From NCBI RefSeq assembly GCF_018271975.1, contig NZ_JAGUCN010000002.1, positions 372,001-436,000 on the forward strand: a DNA stretch of 64,000 nt, in the 5' to 3' direction. The stretch is from Carboxylicivirga mesophila. GTDB lineage: Bacteria; Bacteroidota; Bacteroidia; Bacteroidales; Marinilabiliaceae. The position numbers and the translations under genes are program-made. A model generated the notes under the pieces. The model was given only the letters and a program-made list of their open reading frames with translations, did no database searches and had not been told where the DNA came from. Below are positions 9,201 to 17,147 of this stretch, one piece after another (the stretch's first letter is position 1; every line of letters begins with the position of its first letter).

Positions 9201-10474
9201 AACGGCTTAAAGAGTTGTGCAACGCCATCAAACTGGTGTTTGCTTCCGTATTTAGTGATTCTGCCAGGGCTTTTACCGAGGCGGTCGATTTTAAAATTGA
9301 GGAGGAGAAAATGGCCGTTGTGATACAGGAAGCAGTGGGGCATACGCACGACAATGTATTTTACCCGCATATAAGTGGCGTTGCTCAATCGTACAACTAT
9401 TACTCATTTGGCCACATGAATCCTGAGGATGGCTTCGCAGTGATGGCCCTTGGTTTTGGGAAGTATGTGGTAGATGGTGAAAAAGCCTTGCGCTTTTGTC
9501 CGGTTTATCCGGACCTGGATAATAACTCGCCCAAAGACCAGCTGAAGAATAGCCAGACAGAGTTTTATGCCATTGATTTAAGAAAGAAAAATCTGAACCT
9601 GCTGGAGGGGGAGACGGCAGGACTGGTGCGCCTCGATGTTGATGAGGCTGAAATGCATGGGACGCTCAGTCACCTGGCCTCGGTTTATAATCCCGATAAT
9701 AATACCATACAGGCCGGACTGGATGCCAGTGGGCCGCGAGTGTTAAACTTTGCCGATATACTCAAGTATAAATATATTCCTTTGTCGAGGGCACTGGAAG
9801 TAGTGCTGGATGTGGTGAAGGAATCCATGGGTGCACCGGTGGAAATAGAGTTTGCTGTAGATTTGAAAAAAGACAAGGATGGACGGGCTACCTTCTACCT
9901 TTTACAGATTAAGCCTTTACTGGGTGGTGCACAAAACTACAGCATCAACATGGAGCGCATTAATACCGATGAAATAATCCTGCAATCGGAGCAAAGTATG
10001 GGTAATGGCAAGAACAAAACCATCACTGACATCATTTATATAGATAGTGCCAGATTTGACAAGGCCAAAACAAGGGATATGGCCAGCGAAATTGAGCGCT
10101 TAAATGCAAAGATGAAACAAGAAAACAGGCATTATATATTAATGGGGCCGGGTAGATGGGGCACGCGCGATCCGTGGATTGGCATACCCGTCAACTGGAC
10201 CCAGATATCTAATGCCAAGATGATTGTAGAAACCGACTTGGATGATTTTCCTTTGGAGGCTTCCTGTGGTTCGCATTTCTTTCATAATGTTACCACCATG
10301 CAGGTGGGCTATTGCTCAGTGGTAAAGAGCGAGCTCGCATCGTTTATCAAGTGGGATGTGCTGAAAGGTGCCAGAGAAATTGAGCAGACCACCTATTTCA
10401 GACATATTCGTTTTGATAAGCCCTTGGTGATGCGCATGGATGGTAAAAAACGGAAAGCAATCATTACCTTGTAG
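6263..10474 (+). CDS. Giant sensor protein: three GAF-like repeats, two receiver-like domains, PEP-synthase ATP-binding domain
   Basis: 1403 residues, cytoplasmic, no signal peptide. Residues about 15-135, 140-262 and 268-395 are three copies of a GAF-like sensor unit (pattern YPEFTVARI, then DVFYVKE, then LAEERDLLINLSRLI). Residues 440-570 are a receiver-like fold without acidic pocket or phosphoacceptor. Residues 590-770 form a second receiver with the acidic pair (LLVEDS), Asp668 in LISDVEF, Ser in LQSSK and Lys in FINKYSE. From about 850 to 1240 comes the PPDK/PEP-synthase ATP-binding domain: LGGKGRGLSF, AVRSSGLLEDS (947-957), and EIEFAVD with LLQIKP carrying the expected Glu and Gln. The swivelling phosphohistidine domain (GGxxSHxA) and the PEP barrel are absent; instead a C-terminal domain holds GPGRWG (1295-1300). 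It probably uses ATP to phosphorylate or control something, under sensor and receiver input; the output is unknown. It heads an operon with the next two genes. Confidence 0.85.
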   Translation: MSSMPHPLKLPATGSQRVLDILNQVLEIIQQENPVDETIEEVIEIVGKGFTYPDICVRIRYKQIEFSTSGFMETLNGLTERFSTIDGEKGVIDAFYIEEHPPKDEGVFSRDERSLLNQLARMLTGFINRIVAERSHSESVERLKELSTINRTTRIINEGKSIDDVLQQVAFIMPLGWQYPEFTVARISYGGREYKSEHFMESEWVQTQRLHTSDGQSGSIDVFYVKEFPSLNGDPFLAEERDLLINLSRLITDFLNSQLAAKDKFERQERVKELQTINETARIIALQMPIAYTLSHIVDRMPAGMQHPDYSVARITLEGQEYLSPGFVETPWLLRHSFETINGKKGTVEIYYLKELAKTQEELFLNEENDLILNLSHLIVGYLNSMEARNLMEKVGHPHQIRTVSRESDVVTESTGNSKHLLQNFMHRNNAARDIYHDLMPFKVKEILLVATLYDAYAIENEGRFTEQVMGGFYQLHLSLLPRVTGVTTYEEAMAKLSEKHYDLIIVMVGVEKQSPMALSQMVKKEYPYIPIFMLLNNDGDIPYFQARQRELGVLDEIFVWNGDPKVFSSMVYHLEDKVNVENDTEIGLARVILLVEDSVRYYSKYLPLLYASVLEQTKRLIDDVKEDELYAVLRHKARPKILLARTYEEAQEIFEKYRDYLLCLISDVEFSKNGQLNANAGFELVNYVKSHIKDLPVILQSSKIEYSQDAYELKTVFINKYSESLIQDIKTFISHYLGFGNFAYKDANGRTIAVARNLKEFERTMRKVPAESIVYHARKNHFSLWLMARGEIKIARKIAPYRITDFEGAEEIRSYLLEVIKRHREEKNQGKVIDFDEVETIDDTNIVSLSGGSLGGKGRGLSFINTLLFNFDFETHVPGINIRTPRTTVVGADEFELFMERNSFRELIFRNLNYHQIKKLFLGGELSLSLVQRLKRLLTIFTGPIAVRSSGLLEDSQKQPFSGVFETYLLPNNADTQQERLKELCNAIKLVFASVFSDSARAFTEAVDFKIEEEKMAVVIQEAVGHTHDNVFYPHISGVAQSYNYYSFGHMNPEDGFAVMALGFGKYVVDGEKALRFCPVYPDLDNNSPKDQLKNSQTEFYAIDLRKKNLNLLEGETAGLVRLDVDEAEMHGTLSHLASVYNPDNNTIQAGLDASGPRVLNFADILKYKYIPLSRALEVVLDVVKESMGAPVEIEFAVDLKKDKDGRATFYLLQIKPLLGGAQNYSINMERINTDEIILQSEQSMGNGKNKTITDIIYIDSARFDKAKTRDMASEIERLNAKMKQENRHYILMGPGRWGTRDPWIGIPVNWTQISNAKMIVETDLDDFPLEASCGSHFFHNVTTMQVGYCSVVKSELASFIKWDVLKGAREIEQTTYFRHIRFDKPLVMRMDGKKRKAIITL

Positions 10475-10510
10475 GCACATAAACCAGTAATCAGCGTAAC
10501 TATTATTTTA

Positions 10511-13500
10511 ATGACAAACCCACAAAATATACAGCAGACCGGCTATTTCTCTGAAACGCCTTTTGGACACCTGATGCAAAAGCGCATTCATAAAGTTCTG
10601 CTAATCTGCAGTGGCTACGATGCCTTTATGTTGGATGAGGACGGGCGTATTGATGAGCAGATTTTCAATGAATATGTTTCGCTCAACCTGCGTTATCCAC
10701 CTCATTTTATTCATGTTGAAACTTCTGAGGAAGCATTGGAGGTGCTGGGCACTGAGCAAATCGACCTGGTTATTACCATGTTGAGTATTGGCGGAATGGA
10801 CCCTTTCTCTATGGCCAAAAAGGTGAAAGAATCGTATGAGAAGATTCCGATTGTGGTGCTCACTCCGTTCTCCCGCGAAGTATCAGTAAGGATGCGCCGT
10901 GAAGATACGAGTGCCATTGATTATATCTTCTGCTGGCTGGGCAATGCCGACATTATGCTGGCCATTATCAAGCTGATTGAAGACGAGATGAATGTGCAGC
11001 ATGATGTGGAAGAGGTGGGGGTGCAAGCCATCTTGCTGGTGGAGGATTCGGTCAGGTTTTATTCGAGCTATCTGCCGCTTATCTATCGCATCATACTTAC
11101 GCAGGCCAAAAAGTTTATGGATGAAGGGCTGAATGAACACCAGAAAATGATGCGCATGCGCGGACGCCCTAAAATTATGCTGGCACGCACCTATGAAGAA
11201 GCCATCGCTATTTATGAGAAATATGAAGATAATCTGCTGGGAATCATTTCTGATGTATCCTATGCAAAGGGAGGTGTGAAAGATACTGAGGCTGGTATTA
11301 AGCTGGCCAGGCACGTCAAAGAACGGAATAAGTACATGCCGTTTTTGTTGCAATCGTCTAATCGCAGCCTCGAAAAGGTAGCCAAGGATTTAAAAGTCGC
11401 TTTCTTATATAAGCACTCTTCATCGCTGTTAAGGCGCCTCAAGCATTTTATTAATAAGTACCTGGCGTTTGGTGATTTCGTTTTTGTTGACCCTTCCAAC
11501 GGGCAGGAGGTGGGACGGGTAAGTAGCCTGAAGGAGTTGCAGGAAAAATTATTTCAAATTCCGGATGAGTCGTTGTTTTACCATTTTCAGCGCGACCATG
11601 TTTCAAAATGGCTCAATGCCAGGGCTTTGTTTTCTATTGCTGAGGTGATTAAATACCTTAAGGTGGAAGATTTTGCCAATCTGGATGCTACCAAACGCTT
11701 TTTGTTCGACACCATTGCCAATTTCAGATACAGTAAGTCGCGTGGGGTTATTGCCAAGTTTTACCGCGAACGCTTTGATGAATACCTTACATTTACCAGA
11801 ATTGGAGATGGCACTATCGGTGGTAAAGCTCGTGGGTTGGCATTTCTTAACCTGTTGATAAAGAAGTATGATGCTATCCATGCCTTCGACAATGTATTGG
11901 TTACTATTCCGCGAACCGTCGTGCTCAGTACCGATGTGTTTGACGAATTTATGGAGGTGAATGAATTGTATCCGATAGCCTTGTCAGAGGCTGGTGACGA
12001 GGAGATACTGAAAGCCTTTGTAAAAGCGCATTTACCAGAGCGGATTCATGGTGACTTGTATAAATTTATTTCCATCGTTAATAAGCCCATTGCCGTGCGT
12101 TCATCAAGTGTGTTAGAAGATAGCCATTACCAACCTTTTGCTGGTATTTATTCAACCTACATGATTGCCAATAATGATGAGGAAAATATTGTGCTGGAGC
12201 AGTTGTGTAATGCCATTAAGTGCGTTTATGCCTCTGCATTCTACAACTCCAGCAAGCGTTACATGGAAGCCACTATGAATGTAATAGATGAGGAACGCAT
12301 GGGTATCGTGTTGCAGGAGGTGGTTGGCCAGCGCCATGGCGATGTGTTTTATCCAACCTTTTCAGGTGTAGGGCGCTCTGTTAACTTTTACCCTATTGAA
12401 CCGGAGAAAGCCGAGGATGGAACTGTTAATGTAGCCATGGGATTAGGTAAACACATTGTGGAAGGCAGTGCCTCCTTACGATTCTCTCCCAAATATCCGC
12501 AGAAAATACTGCAGTTGTCCAGCACCGACATGGCCGTTCGCGAAACACAAAAGAACTTCTTTGCACTTGATCTTAAGTCATCCAGTTTTCATCCTTCGGT
12601 TAATGACTCGGTAAACATTGTGAAGCTCGACCTGAAAACAGCTGAGGAACATGGTACCTTGCGCTGGCTGGGATCGGTATACGATTATAATAACCACATG
12701 ATTAGGGATGGCTTAATGGCCAAAGGCTTGCGGCTGGTTACCTTTGCCAATGTGCTTAAGTACGATGCTTTTCCGTTGGCCCCAATTATTCAGAAGGTAA
12801 TGGAGATTGGTCAGAAGGAAATGAATCAGCCGGTTGAGGTGGAGTTTGCAGTGGATTTGCAGGTGCCTCAAGGGCAACCACCTGTGTTTTACCTTTTGCA
12901 AATCAGGCCTATTGTTGACTCCAAAGAGTCCATTACAGAGAAGCTGGAAGAGCTTGAACCGTCAGATACTTTGGTACATTCAACATCGGCTCTTGGAAAT
13001 GGAATTATTGATGATATACAGGATGTTATATATATTAGGCCAGAATCATTTAACCCGGCCAATAACACTAAGCTGGTGCCCATCATTGAGCAATTAAATG
13101 CTCCGTTTCATCGAAACCATAAGTCATATATTCTGATTGGTCCGGGGCGTTGGGGATCGCAGGATTCCTGGCTGGGAGTGCCGGTTAAATGGACCCAGAT
13201 TTCGGCGGCCCGCCTTATTGTGGAAACAGGCCTTGAGAATTACCGGGTTGATCCATCGCAGGGCACACATTTCTTTCAGAATCTGACCAGCCTGCGTGTT
13301 GGTTATTTTACGGTGACCCCTTCCATTGGCGATGGTTTTGTAGACACAAGCTACCTCGACAGTTTACCTGCAGAATATGAGGATGAGTATCTGAGGCATG
13401 TGCGCTTGCCATCGGCCTGCACAGTGAAGATTGATGGTCAGAAGGGGATAGGAGTGGTATTGCCTCCTGGATATAATACTGCCAAAAATGAAGAATTTCC

Positions 13501-13522
13501 TTTGGAATATAGTATCGAATAA
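10511..13522 (+). CDS. Paralog of the giant protein: two receiver-like domains plus PEP-synthase ATP-binding domain
   Basis: 1003 residues, aligned with the preceding protein from its receiver region to the end but with no GAF-like repeats. The first receiver-like domain (about 25-165) has lost the acidic pocket (LLICSGYD). The second (175-315) keeps LLVEDS, Asp248 in GIISDVSY, Ser in LLQSSN and Lys in FLYKHSS. The ATP-binding domain runs from IGGKARGLAF (437 on) through AVRSSSVLEDS (528-538) to VEFAVD and LLQIRP. The C-terminal domain again has GPGRWG (877-882) and GTHFFQNLTSLRVGY, matching GSHFFHNVTTMQVGY in the first copy. No phosphohistidine or PEP domain is seen. It starts 36 bases after the first gene and ends 11 bases before the glutamate dehydrogenase homologue, so the three are very likely one transcript. 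The paralogs may form a heteromer with one sensing partner. Confidence 0.85.
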   Translation: MTNPQNIQQTGYFSETPFGHLMQKRIHKVLLICSGYDAFMLDEDGRIDEQIFNEYVSLNLRYPPHFIHVETSEEALEVLGTEQIDLVITMLSIGGMDPFSMAKKVKESYEKIPIVVLTPFSREVSVRMRREDTSAIDYIFCWLGNADIMLAIIKLIEDEMNVQHDVEEVGVQAILLVEDSVRFYSSYLPLIYRIILTQAKKFMDEGLNEHQKMMRMRGRPKIMLARTYEEAIAIYEKYEDNLLGIISDVSYAKGGVKDTEAGIKLARHVKERNKYMPFLLQSSNRSLEKVAKDLKVAFLYKHSSSLLRRLKHFINKYLAFGDFVFVDPSNGQEVGRVSSLKELQEKLFQIPDESLFYHFQRDHVSKWLNARALFSIAEVIKYLKVEDFANLDATKRFLFDTIANFRYSKSRGVIAKFYRERFDEYLTFTRIGDGTIGGKARGLAFLNLLIKKYDAIHAFDNVLVTIPRTVVLSTDVFDEFMEVNELYPIALSEAGDEEILKAFVKAHLPERIHGDLYKFISIVNKPIAVRSSSVLEDSHYQPFAGIYSTYMIANNDEENIVLEQLCNAIKCVYASAFYNSSKRYMEATMNVIDEERMGIVLQEVVGQRHGDVFYPTFSGVGRSVNFYPIEPEKAEDGTVNVAMGLGKHIVEGSASLRFSPKYPQKILQLSSTDMAVRETQKNFFALDLKSSSFHPSVNDSVNIVKLDLKTAEEHGTLRWLGSVYDYNNHMIRDGLMAKGLRLVTFANVLKYDAFPLAPIIQKVMEIGQKEMNQPVEVEFAVDLQVPQGQPPVFYLLQIRPIVDSKESITEKLEELEPSDTLVHSTSALGNGIIDDIQDVIYIRPESFNPANNTKLVPIIEQLNAPFHRNHKSYILIGPGRWGSQDSWLGVPVKWTQISAARLIVETGLENYRVDPSQGTHFFQNLTSLRVGYFTVTPSIGDGFVDTSYLDSLPAEYEDEYLRHVRLPSACTVKIDGQKGIGVVLPPGYNTAKNEEFPLEYSIE

Positions 13523-13533
13523 AAACTTCAATT

Positions 13534-14871
13534 ATGAGTTTGGATAGGTTTCTGTATCAGCTACAGCTTAATAATCCCAATGAACCCGAGTTTATTCAGG
13601 GTGTCAGGGTCTTTCTTAGCACAGTTGAAGATCGTATCAGAGACGACTTCAGGCTGAGCAACGCAGCTGTGTTAGAGCGTTTGACTGAACCGGACAGGGT
13701 GCTGCAGTTTAAAGTGCCCTGGCTAAATGATGAGGGTCGGGTAATTGTGAATCGTGGCTATCGGGTGCAGTATAATAATGCTTTGGGACCTTATAGCGGA
13801 GGAGTGCGCTTTCATCCCGCATTAACATTAGGTACGGTCAAGATGCTGGCTTTTGAGCAGGTATTTAAAAATAGCCTTTCTTCGCTGCCATTAGGAGGAG
13901 CCATGGGAGGAGCTAATTTTGATCCTAAGGGTAAATCAGAAGCTGAGATTATGCGATTCTGCCAGAGTTATATACTGCAACTATGGGACGCTGTAGGTGC
14001 TGATATTGATATCTTGGGCGGTGATATAGGAGTTGGCAGCCGGGAAGTTGGATACCTCTTTGGCATGTACAAAAAACTGACACATCAGCACAGTGGTGCT
14101 TTTACCGGTAAATCACCCGATTGGGGCGGTACCGGTTTACGAGCCGAATCCAATGGCTATGGCGTTGTTTACCTTTTAAAGTCCTTACTCAAGCGGCATA
14201 ATGATTCATTGGGCGGTAAAACAATAGCCGTGTCTGGTTTTGGTAATATGGCGCATGGCGTCATCAAAAAAGCCAATGCCATGGGGGCAAAGGTGGTGAC
14301 CATTTCAGGGCCTGATGGCTATGTGTATGATCCGGGCGGCATTGATAGCACAAAACTCGAGTATTTGATTGAGTTAAGAGCTACATCACAGGATTTAGTG
14401 CGCCCATATTCCATAGAGTTTCCGGGGACTATTTACGTAGAGGGTAAAAAGCCATGGGAGGTGGAGTGTGACGTTGCCATACCTTGTGCCATTCAAAATG
14501 AGATTGATGTTGTGGAAGCGGGCATGCTGCAGGTTAATAAATGCCGGTACCTAATAGAGGCCGCCGATCAGTCATGTACCGAAGAGGCCATCCAGTTTTT
14601 GATGGATAACTCAATAACATATGTGCCCAGCAAAGCCGCTAATGTTGGAAGCGTAGCTATTTCGGCGCTTGAATTGGCACAAAACACCATGAAGGTTGCC
14701 TGGTCTGATTCGGAAATTGAAAACCGTCTGCAGGATATTATGGAGCGAACATATAATTTATGCCGGCAATATGGTAGTCAGAATAAAGAAAGTGTGAACT
14801 ATCTGAGAGGAGCTAATGTAGCTGCATTTCAAAGGGTAGCTGAAGCAATGATTGACCAGGGAGCTGTGTAA
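13534..14871 (+). CDS. Glutamate dehydrogenase homologue lacking catalytic lysines (probable pseudoenzyme)
   Basis: 445 residues and clearly of the GdhA family over its full length, but two key residues of the active site are changed. The gamma-carboxylate Lys of GPYKGG is Ser88 (GPYSGG), and the catalytic Lys of GGGKGG is Met124 (GGAMGG). Lys112 in EQVFKNS, the Asp of the PAGD motif (D164, here LGGD) and the dinucleotide-binding GFGNMA are kept, and the EGANMPST loop has become EAADQSCT. It should therefore still fold, oligomerise and perhaps bind nucleotide or 2-oxoglutarate, but not carry out the dehydrogenase reaction. It follows the second PPDK-like gene by 11 bases, so a role as a sensor or regulatory subunit for those proteins, or as a modulator of true GdhA by mixed hexamers, is my inference. 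The reading frame is intact, which argues for selection. Confidence 0.9.
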   Translation: MSLDRFLYQLQLNNPNEPEFIQGVRVFLSTVEDRIRDDFRLSNAAVLERLTEPDRVLQFKVPWLNDEGRVIVNRGYRVQYNNALGPYSGGVRFHPALTLGTVKMLAFEQVFKNSLSSLPLGGAMGGANFDPKGKSEAEIMRFCQSYILQLWDAVGADIDILGGDIGVGSREVGYLFGMYKKLTHQHSGAFTGKSPDWGGTGLRAESNGYGVVYLLKSLLKRHNDSLGGKTIAVSGFGNMAHGVIKKANAMGAKVVTISGPDGYVYDPGGIDSTKLEYLIELRATSQDLVRPYSIEFPGTIYVEGKKPWEVECDVAIPCAIQNEIDVVEAGMLQVNKCRYLIEAADQSCTEEAIQFLMDNSITYVPSKAANVGSVAISALELAQNTMKVAWSDSEIENRLQDIMERTYNLCRQYGSQNKESVNYLRGANVAAFQRVAEAMIDQGAV

Positions 14872-14877
14872 AAATAA

Positions 14878-14901
14878 AAAGCCCGGAATAATCCGGGCTT
14901 T
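14878..14901. terminator. Bidirectional intrinsic terminator
   Basis: Perfect ten-base arms AAAGCCCGGA and TCCGGGCTTT with a four-base ATAA loop, right after the stop of the GDH homologue. A-rich and T-rich flanks let it serve the converging minus-strand gene ending at 14924 as well. Confidence 0.9.
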
Positions 14902-14923
14902 AGAGCAATAATTATGTATGCTT

Positions 14924-15397
14924 TTAGTTCTTCTCAGGAATAATAATTGGCAAACTTTCAATGATGGTAGCATTAATGTGTGTATAGATATACCCATCTA
15001 TCTGATAAAACTGAGCAGCTACCTTCATGCCGAGTTCTTTTTTAAACTTTTTATAGAATTTCATACGCAGGTTTTGACGGGCCTTCTGTGCTTTATCGAG
15101 TGCAATAATTTTTTTGTCAAGCTCATCTTCAGATAGTGCACCTTCTTTGGCAATAATTTCTTTAAGTAATTCAACCCGCTGGTTGCTGATGGGTTTTAAA
15201 GCGGCTTCATATTCATCATAAATCGCCCAAAAAGCTTCACTTTCTGATGTTGACAACTTAATGTTTTGTGCATAGAAAACTTTTATTTCAGACTTTAGTA
15301 TAGAGCCAATCAGGCCTAATTCCTGTTCTGTTTTCTGCGCATTAATCCCTGATATTCCCGCAGCTAAGATGTAAATGATAAGTAGTAATTTTTTCAT
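14924..15397 (-). CDS. Small secreted helical protein of unknown function
   Basis: 157 residues with a signal peptide (cleavage near GINAQ). The mature part is charged and almost wholly helical: a segment with FWAIYDEYEAALKPI, then a Lys/Glu-rich stretch ending KARQNLRMKFYKKFKKEL. This layout resembles small periplasmic helical-hairpin proteins of the Spy/CpxP type, in which an LTxxQ-like element is followed by basic helices, but I see no exact LTxxQ motif, so the family is a guess. Single gene, converging on the GDH-homologue operon. Confidence 0.6.
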   Translation of the reverse strand: MKKLLLIIYILAAGISGINAQKTEQELGLIGSILKSEIKVFYAQNIKLSTSESEAFWAIYDEYEAALKPISNQRVELLKEIIAKEGALSEDELDKKIIALDKAQKARQNLRMKFYKKFKKELGMKVAAQFYQIDGYIYTHINATIIESLPIIIPEKN

Positions 15398-15567
15398 AGA
15401 ATAATACTATTATGGTTCATTGAACTGTAAAAATAAACCAAAATGGTGATATATTTGTTCTTTTGTTTGAATCAAAAAATGTAACTGCTTGCAAAATTTT
15501 CCTTAAAATTGTTACTGAGCGCAACTATTAACACGTAAATTTATCTAACCTTAAAGTAGCTTTAAGT

Positions 15568-16188
15568 ATGAAAACACATTTTAATTTTTTGTTAGCCATC
15601 GGGCTGTTATTTTCAGTTTATGCCTGTTATCCGGGAGGGGCTGAATATGTTGATGAATTAGATACCTCCATTTCAAAATACGATCCTGCATATGATTGGG
15701 ATGCATTAGATGGTAAAACTTACTCATTACCTGAAGAGATTTTGTATGTGAAGGATGGTGAAGAGGTTGAAAGACCAAACAGGGTGCATGATGAGAACAT
15801 TCTGAAGCAGATGCGCGAAGAGCTAGGTAAGCTAGGTATGAATGAGGCAGATGCTGATACATCACTGGCCATTGCTATTGTTATTATAGAGCAGAATAAT
15901 TCCGGTGCAGCCTGGGTTCCTGGCGGTGGCTGGTGGGGCGGCTGGTACCCTGGTTATCCCGGTTGGGGATGGGGTGGCTGGTATCCATGGTATCCAGTTT
16001 ATTATAACTATAAAACCGGATCTATAATTATAGAAATGGCTGATTACGAAAGTCGTGATGTGGAGAAGAAAACAGCACCGCTCGTTTATACTGGTGCCCT
16101 TGATGGTCTAATGCAGGGTAGCCAAAGTTATACTGCCAGTCGTATCGAAAGAGGCATTGACGAATTATTTAATCAGGCTCCTTTTTAA
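15568..16188 (+). CDS. DUF4136-type lipoprotein with a Gly/Trp/Tyr/Pro-rich insert
   Basis: 206 residues. The signal sequence ends FSVYAC, a lipobox, so this is a lipoprotein. YDWDALDGKTYSLPE, a C-terminal LVYTGALDGLMQG and ERGIDELFNQAPF fit the DUF4136 family, whose members are envelope lipoproteins of unknown role. In the middle (about 112-147) is a stretch built almost only of Gly, Trp, Tyr and Pro, such as GWYPGYPGWGWGGWYPWYP. Such a segment is likely exposed and sticky or aggregation-prone. It is followed 35 bases later by a barrel gene, suggesting a two-gene envelope operon. Confidence 0.75.
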   Translation: MKTHFNFLLAIGLLFSVYACYPGGAEYVDELDTSISKYDPAYDWDALDGKTYSLPEEILYVKDGEEVERPNRVHDENILKQMREELGKLGMNEADADTSLAIAIVIIEQNNSGAAWVPGGGWWGGWYPGYPGWGWGGWYPWYPVYYNYKTGSIIIEMADYESRDVEKKTAPLVYTGALDGLMQGSQSYTASRIERGIDELFNQAPF

Positions 16189-16223
16189 CCGTTTATTACC
16201 TCAACCTTTTAATTACAATCAAT

Positions 16224-16823
16224 ATGAAATTAGTAAAATACATATTCATTTTTGTCCTTACAATCATTAGTTTAGAGGTAAGTGCACAAACAAAAACGAA
16301 CGTATACTATGGTATGGCATTGCCAATGGGCGATACCAAAGACTATATTAATCCGGCCAGTTTCAGGGGAGCCAACATCGAATTCGAGAAGTTTGTGAAT
16401 CCAAGCGTCGGAGTAGGTCTGTTGGTTGGCTGGAACACTTTCTATGAGGCCAAAGACCGGGCAACACAACCATTACCAAGTGGGAATGGTGAAATTACCA
16501 GTAATGAATACCGCTATTTAAATGCTATACCTATTCAGGCAACAGGTAAATATTATTTTGCCGATGACGATGCAGTTGTAAGGCCATTTGTAGGAATTGC
16601 AGCTGGTACCTATTATATGGAGCAACGGCGTGATAATGGACTGTTCTCGACAAGTGATAAAGGCTGGACCTGGTCAGTGGCGCCCAAAGCAGGGTTGTTA
16701 GTGCCTGTTAACTACCGAACCAGTCTGGCAATAAGTGTTGATTACAGCACTTCATTTAAATCCTCGGATGTGCCTCAACAGAATTGGTTAGGCATTAATA
16801 TTGGGTTTAGCTGGGATTATTGA
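16224..16823 (+). CDS. Outer-membrane beta-barrel protein (small porin-like)
   Basis: 199 residues with a signal peptide cleaved near SAQT. Alternating amphipathic strands, a Gly/aromatic-rich pattern and the closing strand LGINIGFSWDY with a C-terminal Tyr are typical of eight-stranded outer-membrane barrels. Cargo is unknown. It lies just downstream of the DUF4136 lipoprotein and ends at a strong terminator, so the two are probably co-expressed. Confidence 0.75.
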   Translation: MKLVKYIFIFVLTIISLEVSAQTKTNVYYGMALPMGDTKDYINPASFRGANIEFEKFVNPSVGVGLLVGWNTFYEAKDRATQPLPSGNGEITSNEYRYLNAIPIQATGKYYFADDDAVVRPFVGIAAGTYYMEQRRDNGLFSTSDKGWTWSVAPKAGLLVPVNYRTSLAISVDYSTSFKSSDVPQQNWLGINIGFSWDY

Positions 16824-16849
16824 TTATTAAAGAATCATATAATATTATT

Positions 16850-16886
16850 AAAAAAGCGAGTTGGTGATTGCCGACTCGCTTTTTTA
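16850..16886 (+). terminator. Intrinsic terminator
   Basis: Arms AAAAAAGCGAGTTGG and CCGACTCGCTTTTTT (one T-G pair) around TGATTG, just after the barrel gene. Confidence 0.85.
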
Positions 16887-16894
16887 TTTCCTCC

Positions 16895-16922
16895 AAAAAA
16901 GAGGTTGCACTAGGCAACCTCT
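16895..16922 (-). terminator. Terminator-like hairpin facing the minus strand
   Basis: Arms AGAGGTTGC (16900-16908) and GCAACCTCT (16914-16922). On the minus strand the hairpin is followed by six Ts (complement of 16895-16900), the normal layout of a terminator for leftward transcription. There is no minus-strand gene in the 290 bases to its right, so it may end a small RNA divergent from hsp20. Confidence 0.5.
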
Positions 16923-17055
16923 ATACACACAGGAATTGTTGGGAGGAAAATAACTCTCATAACGCCCCAAAGGTCTTCTTTTAGCACATGCCTGTAGTTA
17001 CCTCTCTGTTATTTATACTTTAAATAAAGATTACCAGTACTAATTTGGGTAGTGA

Positions 17056-17147
17056 GTCAATATGGCATCTTTTAATCTAAAATTAAGTCATATTGGCATG
17101 TTTAAATTGTAATAGTCTGTAATAGTGGCAGATAAACTATAATGGCA
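17056..17147 (+). promoter_or_regulatory. Repeated TGGCA boxes upstream of hsp20
   Basis: TGGCA occurs four times (17063, 17094, 17126, 17143). The first two lie in a longer near-repeat, GTCAATATGGCAT and GTCATATTGGCAT, spaced 31 bases (three helical turns). They sit 65-160 bases before the Hsp20 start and may be sites for a heat- or stress-responsive regulator. The rest of 16924-17212 shows no gene. Confidence 0.4.

Noticed and set aside
6263-13522. Functional PEP synthase or pyruvate phosphate dikinase
   Set aside because: Both proteins have the ATP-binding domain but no phosphohistidine domain and no PEP/pyruvate barrel, so the normal reaction cannot be assigned.
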